The notes beneath the pieces are model-generated. The model had not been told where the DNA came from and did no database searches. It was given only the letters and a program-made list of their open reading frames with translations. A stretch of DNA of 64,000 nucleotides from Rotaria sp. Silwood1 (taxonomy: Eukaryota; Rotifera; Eurotatoria; Philodinida; Philodinidae): NCBI GenBank assembly GCA_905250075.1, contig CAJNOP010000017.1:310001-374000 (forward strand), written 5' to 3'. Made by a program: the position numbers and the translations under genes. Position 1 is the first letter of the stretch, and each line of letters opens with the position of its first letter. Shown piece after piece: positions 1 through 15,800 of this stretch.

Positions 1-836
1 TTTCAAGAGTAATTTACCATGCACCTTGATAATCGAATTGTGATCGTTGTATTGAATATTCGATCCAACTTTAGATATATATCGCAAAATCAAACAACAA
101 AACTTCAACTAGAGATAGGTCAAATGACTCGTAGAATATCTTTAAGAGTTTAAATCGACAAGAATATTCCTTTGTATAGATACCAGATTTCCAAAAAAAA
201 ACCATTTGCCCCAGACTTAATACGAAAATAAAGTTTTACTTGAAAATTCAATATCTCGACAAAACAACTTGTTTTTCTGCTAAAACTTCTATGATATTCT
301 GAGAGTCACTCGGTCCATTCTGGAACGAAACTTCAATTCAAAATTGTGTTTTTTTGATTTTTTTTTCGGTATGTATCTTAAAGTGGGTCGAAAATTGGAT
401 AAAATCATCTTAGCTCGACGTCAGAAGTTCATGAAGACGAGCTAGGAGGGCACCGATTTTAATTGTAACCAGCTCCAATTTTTAAAATTAGTCGCTGTTG
501 GAATCAGTTGGAATCGCTATATCTTTAGGACGCGCTCTTTTAGGCTTTTCTTAATCCTACCAATCCCTCATTATAGGACCAATATGAGCTCAAACGACGA
601 ATATCAGTTTTATGGTTTCTTCATTAGAGAGTTGGCTCTTTTCCATGCATTGAATATTCTTTGTTCAATTCTACTCCTGAACTTTCTATAGAAGTAAATC
701 TGATTAAATTTTCCTAGAGAATTTGATGGCATATGTTCTGAAAAAGCAATTAGATCTTAGATTTGAAAAGGAAAAAAGAATTCAAGTCAACATATTGAGA
801 AGTTTACAATTTATGAACCATCCATTATTTACTTAC
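1..836. other. UNC80 intron, left edge
   Basis: This lies downstream of the UNC80 donor at 836 on the minus strand. The next exon is outside the window. No coding similarity or repeat structure was recognised here. Confidence 0.6.
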
Positions 837-3800
837 ATTAATAGCTAATAAATATCGTCCAACAAGTTTAATAACAGAACGAGAAAATTCTTTTGGAAAA
901 ATCAATGTATTTAAACGTGGTACACTATGACTTGACTCTGCTAGATTTTCATTTAATATTAATGCAATACAACCAGAAATTAATGCCTAATTTACAAAAT
1001 GAAATAAAACAAAAACAAAACAAGCATATCAAATCTTTGAATACATACTTTCAAATTTGGAAAATATGCAATATATGGATGTCGATCAATCGTTAAATAA
1101 ATTCCATTTAAAATTCCTGCTGTTGCTTCCCAATCAAAACAACGCTGAAGTCAAAAATAATTATATAATAAAGATAAATATTTTTTTCTTAATTGTTTTT
1201 TTTTTACCTTTGTTATTTGTTTTTTACAAATTTTTATAAACATTCGATCAATACGTCTTAACAAATGATTTAATGCTGGTCGTAATTGCTCATCACTCCA
1301 ATTTGTATATGGTAACAATTTTTGAAAATAATATTGTATACCACGACAACCTATTGTTATAGGATCGAAACTACCTAATTTAAGTAATGTATGAGCTATA
1401 TATGCAAGACGTATATGTGATTTAGCATCAAGTAATTCTGGCATTCGAATTGTTGAATCATGAAATAATTTAATCAATTCATTTAAACGTTGAGTAGAAA
1501 AATGAATAAATGTTGATATTATAGATAACAGTGTATCACGAGGCCAACGAAATTCAGATGCTTGTTTAAGTTCATCAGTATCTTGTGTTCTAGACTTCGT
1601 ACGATCATCAATAAAACGACTAAAACATTAAAAAAGTCGAAACTTGTTGTTATGAAGTTTCTTTAAAAAAAAATTTTTTATTTACTTCGTCGAATCATCA
1701 TCAATGGCAATAGATGGTAAACGATATGAAGTACGTGAAAATTTATATATACCATCTAATGGTGTGTCACATTTAGGTTCAGTAAATGTGCGTGTTAACC
1801 ATTCGGATGTATTAATTAATGTTTTAATAGTAATAGATAACTTTTCAATCTGTTTAAATTCATTACGTCCACATTTTTGAATATCATTTTTATTTGTATA
1901 ATCTTTTAAATATTCTAAATATTTTGGTAAAAGTATATCGATTACATTAAGCATTTGTAATGAACGAACCGAATCCGATGCATAAGCAACTAAAAAAAAT
2001 AAAATGAATAAAGTTCTAATTATTCAGACAAGTTACTTTTCGCTCTTCAAGACTCACATCAAGCTTTTAGATCAATCTATCATATCAAAGCAGAGAAATG
2101 ATCTGTCCTTTATTATGGTTCCTACTACTTTTTTGAATTGACAAGAAGACTTTCGTACATTGAAAGTCGCTTTTGACTTAGAACTTTGTACAGAAGGTAG
2201 ACTCTAGTGAGTTATAAAAAAAATTAAAAGAATAAGAATCTTGATGTCTTCACTACAAAGTTATAATCGTTTTACTAAAATTTTAATCTTAAGCACGATG
2301 CGTACAAAATAATCGAATGACAATATTTCGATCTTAAATTTTGCTTATCGATAGGCTTACTTATAACTATAATGTGCTTAAAATCTCAACTCAAATGAAT
2401 GCTCTCTTCACAAAATACTCAATTCCCAAAAATCATTGAGATCCCGAAAAAAATTCGAAGACCATATGTATTTTGAGAATTGACTATCTCATAAAGGTAA
2501 CATTGATTTTAGTTGAAGTTTCCAAGATATTCTAGTAACAAATAGGCCTATATACGAATGAAATTTCTGTAAAATGACTATGAATTTGTAAGGAAATTCT
2601 ACGGGCTCTTATCCTTTTGAAGTTTTCAATATCTTATTTGGGTCTGCCCTTATGAACGAAGCTCTAACTCAAAATCGATTTTCAAGTTACGAGGTTTCTC
2701 TGGTTAGTTATTAATGTTATTACTTCATGCATTTTTTGACTTATTCTCTTAACTGAATCTAGTCAGTTCTGTCAGTCAAATTTCAGATACACTTTTCTAC
2801 TGACTGATAACCATATTAGTATTTTAAATCAAAGCAAAGATCTAAGCATTCGATGTCTAGAAGTATGTAGTGAACAATTAATACACTTTAGATTCTTATT
2901 AACGCCCTAATAATTGGACGTCATTGAACGATATTTTTTTAGCTATGAAGATAACACAATGGATCTAGATGATATATTAACACGAAGATTCGATTCTTTC
3001 GAATAATGAATGATATCTGAGTATTTCGACATAATATTTTTATTTCATACAATGAGCTTGAATTTGTTCTCTTCAAATAACCCGATCAATATTTAAATTT
3101 AGTTTCATCGAGTTTTACTCATTGTCAAAATATGAGATTATGTGACTTTTGACAATGAGCCGTATTTCGTCATCAATGATTCAAATAACTTTTGGTTTTT
3201 TCAATTTAGCTTACCAACAGTAACACAAACATCAAAACAATTAAGCAACGTAAATATTGTATCATCATCTGCATAACAAAAATCTAATGATTTAATAACT
3301 GTTGGTGCAATCAAAGTTCCTTGTCCAAGTACTCCAACAACAGACGTATTTCCTGTTGGTATATTAAATGTTCTGTGACTTGTTAATGAATCATTTTTAA
3401 CTAATTCTAATATAAAATAATTATCATACATAGCATCAATATTTGTTTGTTCTAATGCAATTAATAAACGAAATAAGCATAATTGTGGAATTTTATTTGA
3501 ATCAATAATATTAGTTGATTGATCTGAGTCAAATAATTGTGATATACTACCAAGCATTTGTAATATAAATGGTATACGATGTAAGATATAGAATTGTCGA
3601 CAACAATATTCAATTGCTTTTTTTAACATTTGATTTGATTGAACATTTGAATAAACATGAAAAAGTGTTGGCATTATTAAAAGGTATCTTTAAAAAAATA
3701 AATAAAATATCTTTTACAAGGGACTCACTCTAACTGTTAAACTCTGTTTGACTTTATATTTAGCTTATAGGTAAGACTCATCGTGTAGGTAAAAGACGTG

Positions 3801-6800
3801 AAAAAGCTCATCTCATTATACTTTTCTTATCGAGTTATTGTCACTTTACTGAGTTTATAGACTATTGCAGTATGTTTCGAAATCACCATAATTTCTAAAA
3901 CTTCTCAAATTTCCAATATTTCTAAAAATATTTGCTTTGCACTGCCATATAATTATCAAACTGATGAAAATTTGGAAAACTTTAGTCTTGTCATTTTCTG
4001 AAATCTGTATATGCCTCAATAAAAGCATAATAGGATGAACCTTTTTACGATCTTTACCTACACTATGAGTGTTGCCTATGAATAAAATATGAGCTTAAGC
4101 AAAGGCCATCAGTTATGGAGGTTCCGTTGTTAGTAAAGATAAGAGAAAAAAGAAGTAATTTTCTTTTACCCATTCGTTGCAAATACATTTCGAAAATGTT
4201 TAACAATATTTATATAAGTTGCAAGACAAAAACGTAACATAACTAAATCTTCACAATGTAATATAAATGAGCCATTGATTACAGAAAGAAACAGAGTTAT
4301 ATCCGATGTTGTACTGGTTTTACCATCCATATTAAAAAATATACATGCAATTAATTTAGTCCTTAAAAATAAAATGAATTGTTATGAAAAATAAAAATTT
4401 TGTCAGTAGGAAAATGTCTATTTTTGGGAGAGTAATATTTCAATCTTTAAAAAGTTTAAAAGTCATGATTGACAGGCAGAACTGTACCTTTCTCGTAAAG
4501 AAAGAATATAACACGATTGTCTTAGGAGAACATATGTCACACAGTCAAAGATGGGCAGCTCCGACTCCGGAGCGACCACTCCACGGAACTAGCTCCGCTC
4601 CCGGAGCGGAGTCTGAGCGAAGCGACTTAGAAGATGCTCGGAGCTGGAGCTGAGCTGGAGCGAGGAAAGGCCGGAGCTGCCCATCTCTGCACACAGTATA
4701 TTGTAATTCAGTCTCAACGTTAGAAAAATCGTTTCATTCCATTTCCATAAAATAATTTTCTAAGCTCTTGAAAACTTTCTATATTTACTTATCTTACTCG
4801 ATGAATGACTGTCGTTCTTGTCTTCTTTTTATGAATTCAGATTTTCATCATAAACATGAGGAAACAGTCTCTTTTAACTTCAGTATAATAAAAAATTGAA
4901 ATATGGCTTTGAGTAAGCATTGATTTCTTAGTAGAGAGTTCGAGATTATTGCCTTTTACGGTGGATAATTTTACGATCTCTCAGCGCTATACAGATCAAT
5001 CTGTTTATTGTTGAAGTAATTTACATCAAGTTTTTTAATTAATAACACACAACAGATCTGATGATTGTTGCATGTGTTAATCTCCCTAAGATTGCAAGTA
5101 TTGTCAACATATATTTATATTTTCGAAAACCAAGTCTCATGATAAAATATCTGAAAATATATTAGTGATTATCGAATATGTTCTGACGAAAACGTATTCT
5201 TATTCAAACGTTCAACAAACATTATGTGAAGCGAATCTAGGCATATCGACAAAATAATAACAGTCCTATTCCTCGTAACCGATGTTGTACATTTATTTGG
5301 ACTAATGTCGTTATATTGCGGTACTCATAATAAACAGCGTTATACTGGCAATAGAATGCTAGTCTGAAAACAAATATCGGTATGCCACAATAGAATGACA
5401 ATCAGAAGATAGTCGACAGTTTAACTCTCAAACTACCACTGATATAGCGCAGATTATACCAAACGATCTATCGGCAGTTTTTACTCGGTTTGAACCACAC
5501 AGAATACATATAAAAAAATAAACTGAATAACTTGTATTGCAATTCATATTATCTATTCTGTTTTGTTAAAAAGACTCGCTTAGATATGAGCAAGACAAGT
5601 TGCTATTTTTTGTTTCGAACTCAACAAAGTATTTTAATAGAGACTGATTAAAAATACATACCAATTATATTTATGTAACATATCTAAATGAAATAATTCT
5701 TTATCGTGTATTGTTGTATATAAATTGAAATCTGATTCTAATGCTTTACGTGGAAATAATGGACTTTTAATAAATTCATCATGAAAAAATGTAATACAAT
5801 TATGTATTTGATTAAATGGTGTATTTTCAAGTAAATACCGTGCAAATAAAACTTTTGATAATTCAGTTGTTTTTAGAAAAATAGACATATGTTCAAGTTC
5901 TTTACGTGATTGTTTTATATCCATATAAACTAATGATAATTGTGGATGAATATTTCTTCGAAAAAAATAAAAATCTCGTACATATGTATCAGGGATATGA
6001 ATTTGTTTTGTTTTAACATCAACTAAATAGTATCGATCACGTTTTACATTAGGTATACCAAAAAAGTCTAATGCTTCTTGTAAAACATTACTAAATAGTG
6101 TCTCTTCAGATATAATTGCTTGTGTTGGAATTTGTGATGCATCAGGACCATGAATAATAACTTTTTTTGTTGATGGTACATTTCCAGTAACTAATATGAG
6201 CATTTCAGCTTGTTCTTTACGTAAAATTTGTTTTAAATCTTTTAAAACAAGACCATGAAGATAAGGTATTATTTGCCAAAGTAATGTAAGACCATTAGCA
6301 ATTAATTCTTGTGAACCATCAAGTGGTGAACGTACCATACTTAATAATAATCCAAGAACATAATTAAAAATAGCATGAGCAAATTGAGGTGGAATATCGG
6401 TGAAATAAATCATCAGATGATGAAGACTTTGAAGCGATTTTATCTGTTATGTAATCATTGTATTACAAAAGAAAATTAAAAATAAAGGATAAAATAGCTT
6501 ACACGACGTTCTTTATGTGAAATTTTCTCAAAAAAGAAACGAATCAGTAATGTCGGTTCATCAAGTAAACAAGTCCAGAGAACTTTTCGAGCTGCTCCAG
6601 ATACTAAAATAAAAGAGAACAATTTGAACAATTCTTCGAAGCATTTTAAATGTAATAAAATGAAGATGTTAATTGTAAGATATCACAGTGCGTACAAAAA
6701 AGAAGTGTAAAGCCTTCCATCCTTTACAAACCGATCTTGGATTCGGTACATTCAAATCATATGAACATTATCAGAATGTATTGTGGTTGCAATGGAGAGG

Positions 6801-9800
6801 CTACGATAAAATGTTCAGCGTTATACCATTTCGTTTATCACGAAATGTTCAAGAAACAAGAATCAAAACTAATTCATGTAACAACATAAAATTTTCGGTG
6901 AGTCCTGATTCCATAGACTTAATTCTTTTTTTGTTTGAAACAGCATGTCAACATGCAGGATATCACAGAGCGCTTGCGTAAAGTTCTCACTTTTTAAGAG
7001 AACAGAAGTTCAATGTTTCGAAAAACTATCCTTTTACATATTAGTAACAAAGCTTAATTTAAAAAAAAACGGACTTTCTCATGTCCTACATCTTTATACC
7101 ATCTCTCAAACAAAAAAAAAACGCCATTAGCTACAATGAAGCTCTTTCGAGAATTCTGTAATGCACGAGCAAAAAAATCATAAACAAAAAAATAAACGAA
7201 AAAGATTTTCCTTTGTATCTAAAAATAAAACATATTTTTCCAGCAGAAAATGACGGAATTTTTTTTGAACAAACCAAATGCCAAATGAAAAAAACCATGT
7301 TGTTTATGACAAATTAGACTTCCATCTATCTCTCCATGAATTGATCTTCATTTCTACATTTTTGATAAAAATTGACTTTTTCTGAGGAGGCTCGTTAGAT
7401 AATTGTCTTAGACTAACAAGAACTTCTTCCTATTGCAGAGCATGAGAAACAGAGCATTTGTCAGTAGTAGTACACAATAGAATGTAAGAGAGTCGAACTG
7501 TTTTGCTAAAAAACCTCATCATTTATTGATAGTCGTGTTTCGTAAAAGGATAGATTACGGAAACTATCAAAAGACTAAAACTGATTAACTGCAGTATCCA
7601 AGAATCGCTCATTGGCTATCCTAATTCATTAACTGTCAATGACTATATTTTCAAAACCATAGAAATAATTCATAAAAATATTAATACTGAGCAAATAAGA
7701 ACTACATCATTTTCGTTTCAGAATTTTTTATAGTAGAAAAAAAAACTAAAGACTTTGTTATTAATAAGCTTTTACTTAGATTATTTTGTTTCGATAATGC
7801 TAAGTCATCCGTATCTCAATAAATAGTTGGTATACTCCTTAGTGCTTACCAGTTTGGAATATACCAACTATTTATTGAAATAAGGCTTCGTATGAAAACT
7901 AATAAAGTAAATCAGAGTCCAGACTAAAAGTTCTGTAACCCGTACATTTTTGGTATTTCTTCGAATATCGTACTACAAGCATATTCCTTATATGAGTAGT
8001 TAAACTGTTTTCACAGATGAACGAATGGAGCATCTACACAAGTATTCTTTACTCAAGTACATTACAATGATAGTAATGTGAATATTTGTTCAAATTTTAA
8101 AAAAATGTCCACTTACGAAACAAAATATTCAAAACAAATTTAAATATTTTTATCTTTCTCCTAACATACCTATTGCACCATTTTCAATAATTTCTTCGTC
8201 TTCAAGCATTTCAACAAGATGAAAAATTGCTGCACCAAATACTGATGGAAATGTTCCTTGTGCTTGACACAGTTGTATACTTGAATCAACAATTCGATCA
8301 TCATCAATATAAGCTTTAAAATTTACCGAAAAAAAAAACAAATGCTTTATTTTAAAAATCCTTAAAATAGAAATCCATCAAACCTTCTTCTTCATCATCT
8401 CTCAATTGATATAAAAGCGGTTCAAATGATGCCGCTTGTAACATTGAAACGATAGACATAGAAAAATTTTCTCTTGCTACACGTTTACTTATTTCTTCCG
8501 TCATTAATGCTGAATGTAGTAATTCTTGTTGATGTTTCTTTCGTGTTTTACTAGTTGTAACAACAGCTCGCTAAATATTCAAATCTTATTTTTTCTTTAT
8601 TTGCAAAGAAAAACTAAAATTAACATACAACTTCTTCTTGATTAAGTGCAACTTGTTGAACAAGTGTTTTAACATATGGCATCCATGGTGGATCAACTGT
8701 TTGAAGATTAGCCAAACCAAGTGTAGGTGACGGTAAAACAAATTCAATACTTGGTGGCAGAATCTACATATAATCAAATAAATACCAGTGAGTTTTATTT
8801 TCCTACTTACTTTCATCATTGAATGGGCACCATCTTCTAGTCGTATCCAAAATTGATGGCGAAAACGCCATAAAATTTGAAATTTTAATATTGCGTTATA
8901 TCTAATTAAGACAGAAGAATTTTCCATTTCTTTATGAATTAATTTTTCGACTAAATGATTTGCTCGAGCAGCTGTAAGGATAACCATTGTTGCTAAAAAA
9001 AGGAAAATAATCAAATAAGAATACAATTAAAGTATATTTGTATTTTTACCAGCACAAGAAGATAATTCTTCATTTCCATCAAGTAATAATTCCCAAGATA
9101 AAGGAAGAATTTCTGAATAATGTTCATTGTCTAATAAAACAGATGATTTACAAAGTGTCATTAATGGAATTTGCATTAATGATCCCACCTGAAAGAGACA
9201 AATAAACAACAAACAAAATGTAATCTTACACAAACAAAAAAAAGAATCAAACTTGTTTTTCAAGATAAGTCGAAATAGTATTAAAATGTGTATTTATCCC
9301 TTTTTTAATATGTAAATCAGCAGTTTGTTCACCAAAAAAATAAGTTGAAAACTAGGAAATAAAAGTTTTTTGTTTTAATATTAAATCATAGATTTAAAAA
9401 AAAAATACAAAAAGGTTTTACTCGTTGTGTTTTATTAAGCATTGTCTCAGTAAATTTTAAATTTGTTTGTATTGATGATGAACGAGAACATAATGATGAC
9501 AATCGATACATATTTAATAATGCATTAAAAAGATTTTTACAACTTTTTGTTTGTTTTTCATAACAATTTGATAAACATTTTATTTGATGATTACATGTTA
9601 AATTAACATTATTAAATATTCTGATAATAACTTTTATCCATGGAAATGATCGTGTATTAATAATATTATCAAATTTTTCAAGATCATATTCATCCTCAGT
9701 ACAAGTTGGATATTCATTTGTTGGTTCCATAGTTGAATATTCAATATTATTTTGATGAAAATCAGTATCACTTGAAATATTTGATATATGACTACGACGT

Positions 9801-12800
9801 CTTGCTCGAAAAGATAAACGATGTGCACCTTAGGAAAATGAATAAAACAAAACAAAGAAATCTTTTCCGAATTCGTTTTTTAAATGTTACACTGAATTTT
9901 ATATTGAGATAATACATTAAAAAGCAAAAGAAATTTTCATAACTGATTAAATAATAGACAATCACTTTATTAGATATAAGTTTGAAGAATGAAGACGTTC
10001 GCTAGAACTTTCTATGTAGAAAAGGAAAGTCTGAACAAATCATTCTTTCTCAAGTATTTCTTCAGTTGACGCAACATCATAATAAACAGGTTTCAGGACG
10101 TAGTTAATATTAACATCTATAGAAAAAATGCTTACGAGGGAACTTTCTGAGATATCTGGTGCAGATTTCAATGATTTTCTTTTTGTCTATGAACAGTATA
10201 TTGTGTTTAACTTAAAACTGTAAAAGTATTTGGATTCCTATTGAGACTTAGTGAATCTATAGAATTTTTAATGTATCTAGCTGCCAAAAGCCTATGTAGC
10301 ACTCTAGATTTTCAGAAAAATTGTGTTTTTGAATTTTATCTTGAAACTATCTTCATTTCGAGTTCATACATATGGTAGCTTTTTTCAAGACAAAATGCAA
10401 AACGATGACTCCTCTGAAGATCTGGAGTCCTACATCAGTATTTCGAAAACAGATATTAAAGATTTAATAGATTCACCAAATTTCAATAGAAAGTAGGGGT
10501 GTAACGAACCTAGCATAGGTTTGGAATTTGATTTGAACCAAATTCACATAATTTGAAATTGGTGACTGTTATCGAAACGCACACTATTTATATTATTTTT
10601 ATCCAAATCCAAATACTAAGGATTTGGTTTCAACTCTTAAAATCTTTTTCCATTTGTGCCGCATCTCTAGTGAAATAGGTTGTTGTTGATTTCATCTTAT
10701 CTTACCAAATCTCAAGTGTTTTGTATTTATTCCACTCATCATAGGAAATGAAATTTTCAAGGGATTTCACTAGAATACTAAGCAGTATTCTAAAGCAAAA
10801 ATCATGGAAAATCGAAGTGGGCGCTTAAATAAATATCCTTATCAGAATATCCAAAACTAATTGATTTCCACTTTTGATTAAAAACCATATGTTTCACAAG
10901 TCAAAATAAGTATTATTGCAACTTCCTGTTTTTTGTAAAAAGATATAGATTTTCTTTTTCATAAAAAAAGAACATTTTTAAAATTCATTTCTTGTTAAGA
11001 TATAAATTTTATGGGAATTTTATTTTATTATTTGATGAAATCTATGGAAAAAAAAGAATGAATAAGATCAGTTGAACTCCAAAGTATTTTGACTCTTTAA
11101 GTGAAAAGAAAGAAACTTGAAGCATAATAATATTCAACATATCATATACTCTAAATCACTTACTTTTTCCAGCTTCTTTCATTCTTACTGGTAGTTTTGT
11201 TAATTTACCACTATTTCGTCGATTTAATTTTGACTTTACAGTGAAACCTGCTATACTTTTTCGTTTATTCGCTGCCAACGAAACTAAACAAATAAAGAAA
11301 AACAATATATATATATAGTAACTTTCATTTAATTATTTGTAAATACCAGATGTTGAATATCCATCCATAACTCCAATACTATCATCATCATTCATAATAA
11401 CAGTTGTATGATGACTTTCATTCGAATCATTTTCTCTCTTAATTGCAAAACTAATATGTCGTTCATAAGCTGATGGATTCATATGTATTATTTTTGTTGA
11501 TAACAGTTGTGGTGAAACTACAATATTTAATAAAATAACTAAAACGATTATTTTGTTTTTTTTTTTGTTCAATAAGTACGTGGTGGTTGTTCATTTGATC
11601 CTGAAACTGTACTTCTATTTGATGCTTGTGAAAGAATACTATCCTTACGTTGACGACCTGAGAAACGTTTATCTGTAATTATTGATGATGTATCGATAAT
11701 ATTTTGTGAATTATTAGTACGTTGTTGCCGATTGTTAACTTCTCCTGTTTGTAATGTTGAAAGTTTTGGTAATGTTTCATATGTTTCACGTAAAAATGAT
11801 GTAATTTCATAAAGAAGTAAACATACTATCAATTTTAATGAATATGGACAATCATGACCTGAAGGATTAACTATTGCTGAAAAGAAAATTTTATTATCTT
11901 TTATAACCAAACATAAGTATAATAACTTCTACCTTCATTATAATAATCTTCAAATATTTCATCCTTGTTCCATAAATGTGCTGTTGAATTTTGTTGTTGT
12001 TCAATATCTAACATAGTTTCAAGTTGTGATGAAAGGGTCTTTAATAAAAATTAGTATTCAGTTTTCATTATCGTAATATTTAAAATAACTTACATCGCCC
12101 CAAATATAAAACATTCTAGCTGCTGCTGCTTGATATATTTTATTTAATTTTAAATTTATAGTTCCACTAGGACGTCCAGTATATTTATCATGAGGACGAA
12201 ATGTTGTCATATTCATACGCATCCATACAGGCCATTGTCCTAATGAACAACATCGAACATAATGTGCACATTCAATAAGAAATGCTGCTTTAGAAATAAT
12301 TGGTGCATCCTAAATTTTTACATTTTATGTTGAACACAATTTTAAAATAAATGAAACAAACCAAAAATAGTAAACTATTAAGAAATTGTGGATCAGGTAA
12401 TGAACCCGGCGGACATGATTCTATAAGACAATTCAAACGTAATAATCCTGTACGGACAAGTGTTAAATCAACATATAAATTTTCTTCATGATGTCCATGT
12501 GAACTACAATCATCACCTCCTGTTAATGATCCATTAAATACTCGAGTACCTTGAATTTCAATAATTAAACTTTAAAATTTAAAATAACTTCGTTTTTTTT
12601 CTGTACTTTTTATTTTACTGTTAAATGGTAGTTGCTCTTCTTTATTGGATTGTGTTTGTAATTGTTGATCAATATTTCCGTTAATATTATCAGTTGAATC
12701 ATGATTAAGAGAAATCTATTAATAAAAACCAAGCTATCATAAAAAGAAATTGTATGAACTCACTTTTACTCTACTATCATTTTGTTGAATAAATTTATCT

Positions 12801-15800
12801 TTTATTGTTTGTCGTAATGTTTTAAGTTTTTTTTCTGGATCCATTAATGATGAAAATACTGCTAAACGAAATATTCCACCATGATTTTCTTTAACATAGA
12901 TTAATAAAGCTCGACATTCACAATATAAAACAACATTTTCAGAAGTTAATAAATATTCTTCCATCTTGTTTAAACGTATAACCAATGGTTTAAATATAAT
13001 ATTTAATATAAAACCATCAATACCTTTTGGACCTATACCAAGATGAGTATTACCAAAATTATTTGAATATGTTTGACGTAACTGAATATCAGGTTTTGTT
13101 GGAACTGAACAATATATATAAGTTAAAGAAAAAAAAAAGAATAAGTTCTTTACTATAGGGCGCATAGTGAGCAAGACCAATATTTGATTCAGCACAATAA
13201 CCACATAAAGAATGTAATATATCAAGTATATGAACAAGATCAGCATTAACAGCAAAGTTTAGAAAACATCTAATAAAAAAAAACACTTTCCAATAAAAAA
13301 TAGAAAAATGAAATTGATACTTTTCAAATCGATGTTGGTGAAGTAAACGAAGTTTATTTAATAATAAGCGTGCTTTACTGCGTAATTGATCAATAATAAA
13401 ACTACGGCCACGTGCTTGACAATTTGAACAACCTAATCGTTTGAGTATTCTAGAAATAGACAAAAAAAACAATTGTATTTTGTATTCCCAGACAATTTTT
13501 TGGTTGGATATTGTGTTGCTGATAAAACCTCAAAAGATGAAAAGAGTTCGTCAGAAGACTTTTCTCTGAGCTAACTATGAAATAACTTTCATATCGATAT
13601 ATAGTAAGTATCAAAATTATTCAACAAGGTTTATTTCAATTATTTTCCGCTATGGAAAGCATTATAGAAAACCAAAGCCCTAGTTATTCGAGATCTAGAG
13701 CGCGTAAAAATAATTTTGTCGAGACTACATAGAACAACAAAATAAATCTTTTATTACAAAGAAGACATAATCGAGTTTTCTGCAACGTTTTTTGGCTGAG
13801 ATAGAGTATTTCAATTGAAGATTTTTAAAAAATGGTTTCTCTTTTAGAAATTGAAAAAAATGACTTTAGGGACTTTCGTATGATTGCTGTATCTCAATCA
13901 AGAAATGTCGCATAGAACTCAGAGACACTTCATTTTGTGAAGAATTTTTTGCTCTATCCTTCTATGGACTCAAATAAAATTATATTTAGCCGTTCTAGGT
14001 ACTAGAAAAACTTGGACTTCGATTTTCTGGAAACACTATCTTTGAGAACTTGATGATCATTTTTATTTCTTTTGAACACAGTCTTTGCTATTCGAATCTC
14101 TGTTTGGATTCTTTGTTCCGCTTTGAACAGCGAAAAAAAATTGCCAATAATTTTGGAATTTACTGTATACCATCTTCTGAACTTTTTTCTTTATCGCAAT
14201 AAAAAATAAAAACTTCAAATATGTAAGAACTTTCAAAATTTTAAATCAAAGACATCTGTAAAGTAGAACATGATCTATCTTCTTTCTGCTGCAAGTATTT
14301 AGATAAGATTCACACTAAAACAGCAAAGATATTTTTCGCACTAATAATGGCATGACAGATTTTAGTACAACCAGACTAGAAAAGTAAAATTTTAAGCGTC
14401 TTGCGACTGACACTCAATCAAATATTCTGCTGTTATATCCGTTTGACTATTACCATAGTTACAGGGTGTCTCATAAGTTGTGGCAGATTTTTTTAAATCT
14501 AATTTTTGATGATAATGAATACAAATCAAACTCAAACTTACACGTATCATACAACTTAACATGTACTTTTATTTCATATATTTTATTTGAATTTAATCAT
14601 TGGATATACAAAAAAATAAAGAAATTGGTACATGTGCAAAATAAGCACACCATCAATGTGTTACAATATATATACCCCGACAAAAGTTTCACTCTGTATT
14701 TCTCATATATTGTCACTATAAAAATAAGTTATTTTAAAACTAATTACATATTCTGAAAGCTCGCGGAGTTTTCTATCATTCTGTAGAATTAGGTTTTAGT
14801 TTTGACCTTTTCATTACCAAAATAAATTGAAGACAACGAAGGCACCCTCATGTCCAGATTCCCAGACTTGATCTTTCCTTCGTCATCAAAACTAGTTTTA
14901 AAAATTTTTCATCCGTATAGAATGATCTGTATGAAAAAGTAACTATAGATTCTGATAGAGCTTAAAATTCTCTATCACCCTGTCTATTTACTTATTTTCT
15001 TGCGTTTATAGATTGAAATAAAATTGAATACAATGAATATACTCCGAATCGACTAGCCCAAAAAATTTGCATTTTTTTTCGCTACTTAAATTTAAGACAC
15101 TGTATTAATACATAATATCATAGAGCATTTCAAGTGCTATCAGAATGTGTGATTTCTTTTGTAAAAACTTACTCCCATAGGAATAGTAATTGGAGAAAAA
15201 ACTAACAAAGTAGCGAAAAAATGCAGACTTTTGATATTTGTCAATGGAGGGTATGTTCATTGAATTTGTTTATTTTCTTGTATATTCAATGATCTAATCC
15301 AAATAAAATATATGAAATAAAAGTACATGCTAAGCCGTGTCATATGTATAAGTTTGAGTTTAATTTGTATTCATTATCATCAAAAATTAGATTTAAAAAA
15401 ATCTGCCACAACTTATGAGACACCCTGTATCAATGGCTCACATTAAAAGAAATACACATCAACGGGTCTTCTTAAAAGCATTCAATATTCAAAATATTCA
15501 AATTTTAAATAGACACACAGTGACTTATTCTACTATATTTATCTGGGCGCACCACTTTAGTTTTTTTTTTGATTAAAAGTTATCTTAATTCTTCTCATTG
15601 CTCGTCAACGTTAAAGGCATAAAAATATCCTTGAGCTATTCTACATTTACTTTTCCTCTGAATTCGTGAAAAGTTAGAATGTGTATTAAATTGAATGTCA
15701 ACAGTCGGAAATAATGTTTATAGACGATTTTCATATGAAAAAGAAAGGATTGAACATAATTCTATCGTTGATTAAAAAAAGTCAGCCCCAGAAACTTAAG

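Noticed and set aside
10494..10671. Possible hAT MITE (TAGGGGTGTAACGAAC ... GTTGCCGCATCTCTA-like ends)
   Set aside because: Ends are only loosely inverted and the adjacent 8-mers do not match, so no target duplication supports it.
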